Part shown: positions 8,701 through 12,201 of the stretch, piece after piece
Layout: the number at the start of each line of letters is the position of its first letter
Position numbering within the stretch: position 1 is the stretch's first letter
NCBI GenBank assembly: GCA_046756985.1
Contig: JBHHXG010000047.1
Coordinates: 1-12,201 of the forward strand
Direction of reading: 5' to 3'
Origin: JBHHXG01 sp046756985
GTDB taxonomy: Bacteria; Pseudomonadota; Zetaproteobacteria; Mariprofundales; Mariprofundaceae
DNA length: 12,201 bases
Position numbers and translations under genes: made by a program
The notes under the pieces: model-generated
What the model was told of the DNA's origin: nothing
The model's input: the letters and a program-made list of their open reading frames with translations, nothing else
Database searches by the model: none

Positions 8701-9352
8701 ACGGATTGTCCGGGTTTAATGCACGCCCGCGGTGCGCATAAACCAGATCGTCATCAATCATGGCGCGAATATCATCATCGGAAATCAGCTGGATTTTGTT
8801 GATTTCGTGGGATGTGCGAAAACCATCAAAGAAATTGATAAAGGGCACCCGAGATTTCAGCGTGGCGGCATGGGTAATCAGTGCCGCGTCATGGGCTTCC
8901 TGTACCGATGAAGAGGCCAGCATGGCAAAGCCGGTCATCCGGGCAGCCATGACATCCTGATGATCGCCAAAGATGGACAGCGCTTGCACGGCCAGGGAAC
9001 GTGCAGCCACATGAAAGACGGTTGATGTCAGTTCGCCGGCGATTTTGTACATATTCGGCAGCATCAGCATCAGGCCCTGGGATGCGGTAAATGTCGTTGT
9101 CAGCGCACCGGTTTGCAAGGCCCCATGGGCGGTACCGGCGGCACCTCCCTCGCTTTGCATTTCAATAACATCAGGCACCTGTCCCCATACATTTTTAACG
9201 CCCTGGGCCGACCACACATCGCACAGCTCAGCCATGTCGGACGACGGGGTGATCGGATAAATCGAGCAGATTTCACTAACGCGATAGGCGATATGGGCGA
9301 CCGCGTGGCCGCCATCAACAGTGACCCGACGGAATTTGCTATGTTTTGTCAT
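5777..9352 (-). CDS. nifJ: Pyruvate:ferredoxin (flavodoxin) oxidoreductase, single-chain
   Basis: This 1191-residue enzyme interconverts pyruvate plus CoA with acetyl-CoA, CO2 and two low-potential electrons, passed to ferredoxin or flavodoxin. The N-terminal domain has YPITPSSDMAEL (32-43). Two [4Fe-4S] ferredoxin-like motifs follow: CIQCGNCSFVCP (Cys698, 701, 704, 708) and CTGCEMCVNACP (Cys754, 757, 760, 764). The TPP domain contains CAGCGETPY (Cys828, 831), ATGCSSIYGG (Cys856), GGDGWAYDIG (from 976), YSNTGGQASKSTPT and SHCIAHG (Cys1086); these four cysteines match the proximal-cluster ligands of characterised PORs. Length is normal for the fused alpha-gamma-delta-beta type, and no frameshift or missing ligand is seen. 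The ATG at 9350-9352 comes 6 nt after the upstream stop with little Shine-Dalgarno, suggesting translational coupling. Direction in vivo (oxidation or pyruvate synthesis) cannot be read from the sequence, and nothing here shows a role in nitrogen fixation. Confidence 0.97.
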   Translation of the reverse strand: MTKHSKFRRVTVDGGHAVAHIAYRVSEICSIYPITPSSDMAELCDVWSAQGVKNVWGQVPDVIEMQSEGGAAGTAHGALQTGALTTTFTASQGLMLMLPNMYKIAGELTSTVFHVAARSLAVQALSIFGDHQDVMAARMTGFAMLASSSVQEAHDAALITHAATLKSRVPFINFFDGFRTSHEINKIQLISDDDIRAMIDDDLVYAHRGRALNPDNPFIRGTAQNPDVYFQGRESANPFYEKIPGIVQQNMDELAGLTGRQYHLFDYCGADDAEQVIIVMGSAAQTIEETVDVLNAGGAKLGVVTVRLFRPFSRPHLLAALPASVRAIAVLDRTKEMGASGEPLYQDIATSLAEAFNRGEIQSLPRLIGGRYGLSSKEFTPAMAKAVFDELGKDNPKNQFTVGIHDDVSHTSLDMDDSFNIEPQQVTRALFFGLGSDGTVSANKNSIKIIGENTDLYCQGYFVYDSKKAGSHTISHLRFGPDPIRAPYLIQSANFIACHKYNFINQVELLKDAADGAVFLLNSPVAVDKVWDDLPRPVQQTIIDRNIAFYVIDASTVARNAGMGRRINTIMQTCFFALSGVLPRDEAISQIKKAIEKTYARKGADVVQQNFEAVDAALDHLHKVEVPARATSDRELEAIVSPRAPQFVQEVTAPMLAGHGDDLPVSKIPVDGTYPSGTAQWEKRNIADFVPLWEPDLCIQCGNCSFVCPHSVIRAKFYNEALLKDANDGFPSAPVSARGFPETRYTLQIYVEDCTGCEMCVNACPALDPADHSHKAINMTAKAPLLEQGRSDIEFFESIPVNDRSNVDFSAVRGAQFLEPLFEFSGACAGCGETPYVRLLTQLFGPRLLVANATGCSSIYGGNLPATPWTVNKDGRGPAWSNSLFEDNAEFGLGMRIAADHHMHQAMEALKEMSPWLEQAFIDSLINAKQVGSEIHRQRERVTQLRRQLREIDDPRAKNLLSVVDHLVRRSVWLIGGDGWAYDIGSSGLDHALASGRNINVLVLDTEVYSNTGGQASKSTPTAATAKFASAGKRVGKKDLAMQVISYGNVYVARVAMGANPQQTLLAMREAEEYNGPSLILAYSHCIAHGIDMTQGLHQQDMAVASGYWPLIRYNPELRKAGKRPFVLDSPRPSMKVADYAYTEMRYKSLQKTQPEEAERLMKLAQESVDLRWATYEHMANQDPSAFQPME

Positions 9353-9358
9353 CGTCTG

Positions 9359-10999
9359 TTATGACTGTTCCGCATCGGCTTCGCTGACCATCTCGATGGC
9401 GTGGCACGGGCATTGCTCGTAACAGGTGGCACAGCCGGTACACAGATCATAGTTGTAGAGATACCGTTTTCCTTTGCCGAGCTTGATAATGGCATCCTCA
9501 GGACAGGATCCGTAACAGCCGTCGCATTCGAAACAATTGCCGCAGGACAGGCAACGCCTGGCTTCAAACAGGGCCTCCTCTTCACTGAGGCCCTGCATGA
9601 TCTCCTCAAATCCCCCCAGCCGCTTTTCGGGAGCAATGGCATCCTGTTCAACCTGCGGGGCATGGGTGCGATACCACAGATGCAGCTTGTCATGTTCGAT
9701 AATGGGATGTTTCTCCGGCGCGGCGTAGGTTTCTCCACGCAGCCAGGCATCAATGTTGCGCGCCGCTTTTTTGCCATGTCCGACAGCAATGGTCACCGAG
9801 CGCTCACTGGGAACCATGTCGCCGCCGGCAAAGATGCCTTCGGCCCCCGTCATCATGTTTTCACTGACTTGCACCGTGCCATCCCAGTCGAATTCAATAC
9901 CACCAACCTTTCTCAGAAAGGCGGTATCGGTATCCTGCCCCACCGCCATGATCAGAGCGTCGGCCTCGAGTGTTTCCAACTTGCCGGTGGGCTGCGGCCT
10001 GCCGTCCTCATCAAGCTCCATGACTTCAATGGTAAAGGTGCTTTCATCGATTTCCTTGATGGTACGCAGCCAGTTGATCTTCACACCCTCTTCGATCGCC
10101 TCATCGGCTTCGAAATCATGCGCCGGCATGCTGTCGCGATCACGGCGGTAGATGATGACCGCCTCTTCAACACCTAACCGCTTGGCGGTCCGGGCCGCAT
10201 CCATGGCGGTATTGCCACCGCCATATATGGCCACCCTGCGTCCGAGTTGCAGCGGCTCACCATTTTCAACACTTTTCAGGAAACCCACCGCATCCATCAT
10301 TTTACGGGCATCCCTGCTCGGGATTTCAATGTTCTTGCTCAGGTGAGCGCCCACGGCCACAAATACGGCATCAAAATTTCCCGCTGCCTTCTCGGCCTCT
10401 ACGTCATCAACACGGTGATTCAGAACGATCCTGACGCCCATTTCTTCAACCCGGCGAATTTCAGCCTTAAGCTCCTTGCGCGGCATGCGATAGGCAGGAA
10501 TGCCAAAGTGAATCATGCCACCAGCAACAGGACCGGCCTCAAAGATTTCCACTGCATGGCCGAGGCGTCTCAGATGATAGGCAGCGGAAAGACCACTCGG
10601 GCCAGCGCCGATGATCATTACCCGCTTGCCGCCCGGCTGTGGCGTGTATTCGGGCTTCCAGCCTTTTTCCAGGGCCAGATCGCCAAGAAAGCGCTCTACG
10701 GCATGGATGCTGACCTCTTCATCGGTAAAGGCGCGGTTGCAGGCGGTTTCGCATGGATGGTAACACACGCGCCCATGAATCGCCGGAAACGGATTATTTT
10801 CGATCAGCTTCTGCCAGGCGGCCTCATGCTCACCTGCTTGAGCCAGCGCCAGCCAGGCCTGAATATCCTCTCCAGCCGGACAGGCGTGATTGCACGGCGG
10901 CAGAAAATCCATGTAGACCGGACGTCGTGAACGGTGGGCGCCTGTTCCCACATCATGTCCGGTCAGGTCCGGGAGCGCTGTCATATCTTTGGTTGTCAT
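9359..10999 (-). CDS. GltD-like Fe-S/FAD NAD(P)H oxidoreductase, likely POR electron partner
   Basis: This 546-residue protein belongs to the glutamate synthase small-subunit-like (GltD) family of FAD/NAD(P) oxidoreductases. An N-terminal Fe-S domain has CNHACP (Cys36, 40) and GRVCYHPCETACNR (Cys79, 83, 87). The FAD motif GAGPSGLSAAYHL starts at 131. The NAD(P) motif GGGNTAMDAA starts at 260 and is followed by YRRDRDSMPA, a pattern usual in NADPH-linked members. Unlike plain GltD, the C-terminus carries a cysteine-rich stretch CLSCGNCFECDGCYGSCP (Cys483-499) and a second ferredoxin motif CTGCATCYEQCP (Cys520-530). No GltA large subunit is nearby. The stop is 6 nt before nifJ, so electron exchange between POR and NAD(P)H is the likely job; that is inference. 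The start is uncertain: ATG 10999 is preferred (GAGA about 9 nt upstream); TTG 11038 and ATG 10984 are alternatives. Confidence 0.88.
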   Translation of the reverse strand: MTTKDMTALPDLTGHDVGTGAHRSRRPVYMDFLPPCNHACPAGEDIQAWLALAQAGEHEAAWQKLIENNPFPAIHGRVCYHPCETACNRAFTDEEVSIHAVERFLGDLALEKGWKPEYTPQPGGKRVMIIGAGPSGLSAAYHLRRLGHAVEIFEAGPVAGGMIHFGIPAYRMPRKELKAEIRRVEEMGVRIVLNHRVDDVEAEKAAGNFDAVFVAVGAHLSKNIEIPSRDARKMMDAVGFLKSVENGEPLQLGRRVAIYGGGNTAMDAARTAKRLGVEEAVIIYRRDRDSMPAHDFEADEAIEEGVKINWLRTIKEIDESTFTIEVMELDEDGRPQPTGKLETLEADALIMAVGQDTDTAFLRKVGGIEFDWDGTVQVSENMMTGAEGIFAGGDMVPSERSVTIAVGHGKKAARNIDAWLRGETYAAPEKHPIIEHDKLHLWYRTHAPQVEQDAIAPEKRLGGFEEIMQGLSEEEALFEARRCLSCGNCFECDGCYGSCPEDAIIKLGKGKRYLYNYDLCTGCATCYEQCPCHAIEMVSEADAEQS

Positions 11000-11247
11000 C
11001 GTATTGTTCTCACAATCAGGAATACCCGAACTTTTCAAGGCTTTCAGTCAATAATGGCGGAAAGGTAAAGATTGTGACCATGCTTCCCCCAGACGCACAT
11101 GCAATACTAAATCATGCCGCAGTCACACGTCTGCGGCAACAGCAGGAACTTGGCGTATCGATATTTTGCGATCTGTGTCACAGCAGGAGCTCACCTGAAG
11201 GCAAGAATGCTACCGTTTCCTTTCTACGGAGAGGATGGGAGAGAAGC
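11000..11247. other. Divergent intergenic region between Fe-S flavoprotein and cNMP-domain genes
   Basis: These 248 nt must hold the promoters for the two divergent units, but I find no convincing -35/-10 pair, sigma-54 element or FNR box on either strand. It does hold several inverted repeats: ATTGT-TCTC-ACAAT at 11003-11016, just upstream of the minus-strand ATG; TCACAATC (11010-11017) matched by GATTGTGA (11070-11077); an 8-bp-arm hairpin at 11115-11138; and the short palindrome CTGTGTCACAG at 11173-11183. No small gene is supported. Confidence 0.6.
11115..11138. repeat. Hairpin in divergent intergenic region
   Basis: TGCCGCAG (11115-11122) and CTGCGGCA (11131-11138) are perfect 8-bp inverted complements with an 8-nt loop. 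No T-run follows on either strand, so an intrinsic terminator is unlikely. An operator or 5'-UTR structure is possible. Confidence 0.6.
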
Positions 11248-12012
11248 ATGGCAACAATGATGAAATTCAGGGAAGGCGAGAGACTGATCGGGCAGGGCGA
11301 TGAGGATACGGCTGCTTACCTGATTCAGTCCGGTTGGCTGCAGGTTCGCTGCCAAAAACCGGGTGGTGCCATTACCGTGACCACCCTTGGCCCCGGCGAG
11401 GTTGTCGGAGAGCTGGGGCTGGCCGGCATCGTATCCACACGCACCGCTACGGTCACTGCCCTTACGGATGGCGAGGTTGAAGTGATTAACCGTGGCGCAT
11501 TGATCCGGCTGGTCAACGGGCCCGGCAGTCGTCTGACGCCACTGCTTTCCGCCCTGTTTTCACGCCTGCAAACATCATTGCTTGATACCGATTATGAGTA
11601 TGCCTATGAAGATGATACCGCAGTTATGTACGCCAGGATCGAAGGCCTGAATCCAAAGTCCCGTCAGGCTCTGTGCAATCAGCCATGCATGATTTCGCAC
11701 CTGCCCTGGGTGTTCGGCGCCTACTCGCCGCCGCAGAGCGTTACCGACCTGTTCCGTGAACGCCGCCGTGTTGACGTCAAGCTGGCCGGCGCAAGCAAGT
11801 TGATTCGGGAAGATCATATCGTCATCGAGGCGGCTGAGGCAGGCGGCCTGCAGCTCCGGGTCGCACAGCATGGTGATTTCTGCGAACTGGATGAGGAGCG
11901 TGTGGGCTACGGCAAGACGGATACGGTTGTGCCTCTGCCCAAGGGCAGGCATATGCTGGCCTTCGGCGAACAGGTTGACCCGTATCATTTCTCCCTGCAG
12001 GTTCGAATCTGA
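11248..12012 (+). CDS. Cyclic-nucleotide-binding-domain protein with C-terminal FHA-like region
   Basis: This 254-residue protein starts with a cyclic-nucleotide-binding (CAP-ED) fold at about residues 5-95. FREGERLIGQGDEDTAAYLI and LGPGEVVGELGL are typical, and GELGLAGIVSTRTATV (54-69) corresponds to the phosphate-binding cassette, with Glu55 and Arg65 in the expected places, so ligand binding is plausible. There is no helix-turn-helix, so it is not a Crp/Fnr regulator. The C-terminal part (about 146-252) begins with ISHLPWVFGAYS and later has KLIREDHIVIE (184-194), a spacing reminiscent of FHA domains (LPxxxGR, then SRxH), but the phosphothreonine-binding Gly-Arg, Ser and Asn residues are largely absent. 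The ATG at 11248 has GGGAGAG upstream; an in-frame ATG at 11080 would add 56 residues that do not resemble the family. It is divergent from the POR unit and 29 nt upstream of the SUI1 gene. Confidence 0.85.
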   Translation: MATMMKFREGERLIGQGDEDTAAYLIQSGWLQVRCQKPGGAITVTTLGPGEVVGELGLAGIVSTRTATVTALTDGEVEVINRGALIRLVNGPGSRLTPLLSALFSRLQTSLLDTDYEYAYEDDTAVMYARIEGLNPKSRQALCNQPCMISHLPWVFGAYSPPQSVTDLFRERRRVDVKLAGASKLIREDHIVIEAAEAGGLQLRVAQHGDFCELDEERVGYGKTDTVVPLPKGRHMLAFGEQVDPYHFSLQVRI

Positions 12013-12041
12013 TTCATCAGCAACCTTCTGGAGACTGCGCC

Positions 12042-12201
12042 TTGAGTAATGACCGACGACTCGTTTACTCCACGGAACATGGACGCATGGACAAGCCGGT
12101 GGCGGGGAAGAAGCGAAAAAAGATCGCCCCGTCCGCTGCTATCAGAAACCCGGCCAAGCAGGGTGTACGCATCCGCCGCGAATCCAAGGGACGCGGCGGC
12201 A
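12042..12201 (+). CDS. yciH: SUI1/YciH-type translation initiation factor, N-terminal part (runs off right edge)
   Basis: A frame from TTG at 12042-12044 gives 53 residues to the window end. It starts MSNDRRLVYSTEHGRMD, matching the LVYSTExG opening of bacterial SUI1 (YciH) proteins. A basic linker with KKRKK follows, and then GVRIRRESKGRGG, the beginning of the eIF1-like core. SUI1 proteins act at the small ribosomal subunit in start-codon selection; the bacterial role is less well defined. GGAG (12030-12033) lies 8 nt upstream of the TTG, and the nearby ATG at 12049 is out of frame, so TTG is the likely start. It sits 29 nt after the cNMP-domain gene on the same strand and may share its transcript. 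Confidence 0.85.
   Translation, partial: MSNDRRLVYSTEHGRMDKPVAGKKRKKIAPSAAIRNPAKQGVRIRRESKGRGG

Noticed and set aside
9401..10177. Long plus-strand open frame (258 codons) opposite the flavoprotein gene
   Set aside because: It is antisense to a gene with clear catalytic motifs, and its translation resembles no known family; a GC-driven shadow frame.
11000..11038. TTG start at 11036-11038 for the Fe-S flavoprotein
   Set aside because: It is a non-ATG codon with no convincing Shine-Dalgarno sequence; ATG 10999 is better placed, though the choice is not certain.
11041..11056. TTGACT as a -35 box on the minus strand upstream of the flavoprotein gene
   Set aside because: The best -10 candidate downstream (TATTCC) is 21 bp away and matches poorly, so no promoter is called.
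11151..11170. Sigma-54-like promoter (TGGCG followed by TTTGC)
   Set aside because: The GG and GC elements are 16 bp apart rather than 12, so the spacing is wrong.
10753..11247. Upstream extension of the plus-strand cNMP-domain frame
   Set aside because: The first part lies antisense to the flavoprotein gene and has no family similarity. The domain begins right after the ATG at 11248, which has a good ribosome binding site.

Overview
This 12.2 kb window is bacterial and most likely proteobacterial. It is gene-dense and of moderately high GC. Six genes and the start of a seventh lie head-to-tail on the minus strand, and two genes lie on the plus strand at the right end. The central theme is conversion of pyruvate to acetyl-CoA by two unrelated enzyme systems encoded side by side. 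The host could be a microaerophile or facultative anaerobe; Zetaproteobacteria or an alpha-like lineage would fit the protein style, but that is a weak inference made from memory, without a search.

In transcription order (right to left) the minus-strand cluster starts near 11.0 kb. First comes a GltD-like Fe-S flavoprotein (9359-10999), then, 6 nt later, a full-length single-chain pyruvate:ferredoxin/flavodoxin oxidoreductase NifJ (5777-9352). After a 147-nt gap comes a complete pyruvate dehydrogenase set: E1 alpha (4574-5629), E1 beta (3594-4574, 1-nt overlap), E2 (2217-3569) and an E3 with its own N-terminal lipoyl domain (312-2138). Only 23 nt beyond E3, an AAA+ ATPase gene begins (288) and runs off the left edge.

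On the plus strand, divergent from the flavoprotein gene, is a cyclic-nucleotide-binding-domain protein (11248-12012) whose C-terminal half looks like a degenerate FHA-type beta-sandwich. It is followed by the 5' part of a SUI1/YciH-type translation factor gene (12042 to the right edge).

The two routes make the same product with different electron carriers and oxygen tolerance. PDH is oxygen-tolerant, delivers NADH and is effectively irreversible. POR is typically oxygen-sensitive, delivers low-potential electrons to ferredoxin or flavodoxin and is reversible. The tightly linked Fe-S flavoprotein is a plausible electron link between POR and NAD(P)H.

The strongest oddities are: a 274-bp perfect direct repeat covering codons 1-91 (the lipoyl domain) of both the E2 and E3 genes; a MITE-like inverted repeat between those two genes; the cNMP-binding/FHA-like protein next to the POR operon; and the AAA+ ATPase appended to the PDH cluster. 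I see no tRNA, rRNA, CRISPR array, transposase or clear rho-independent terminator.
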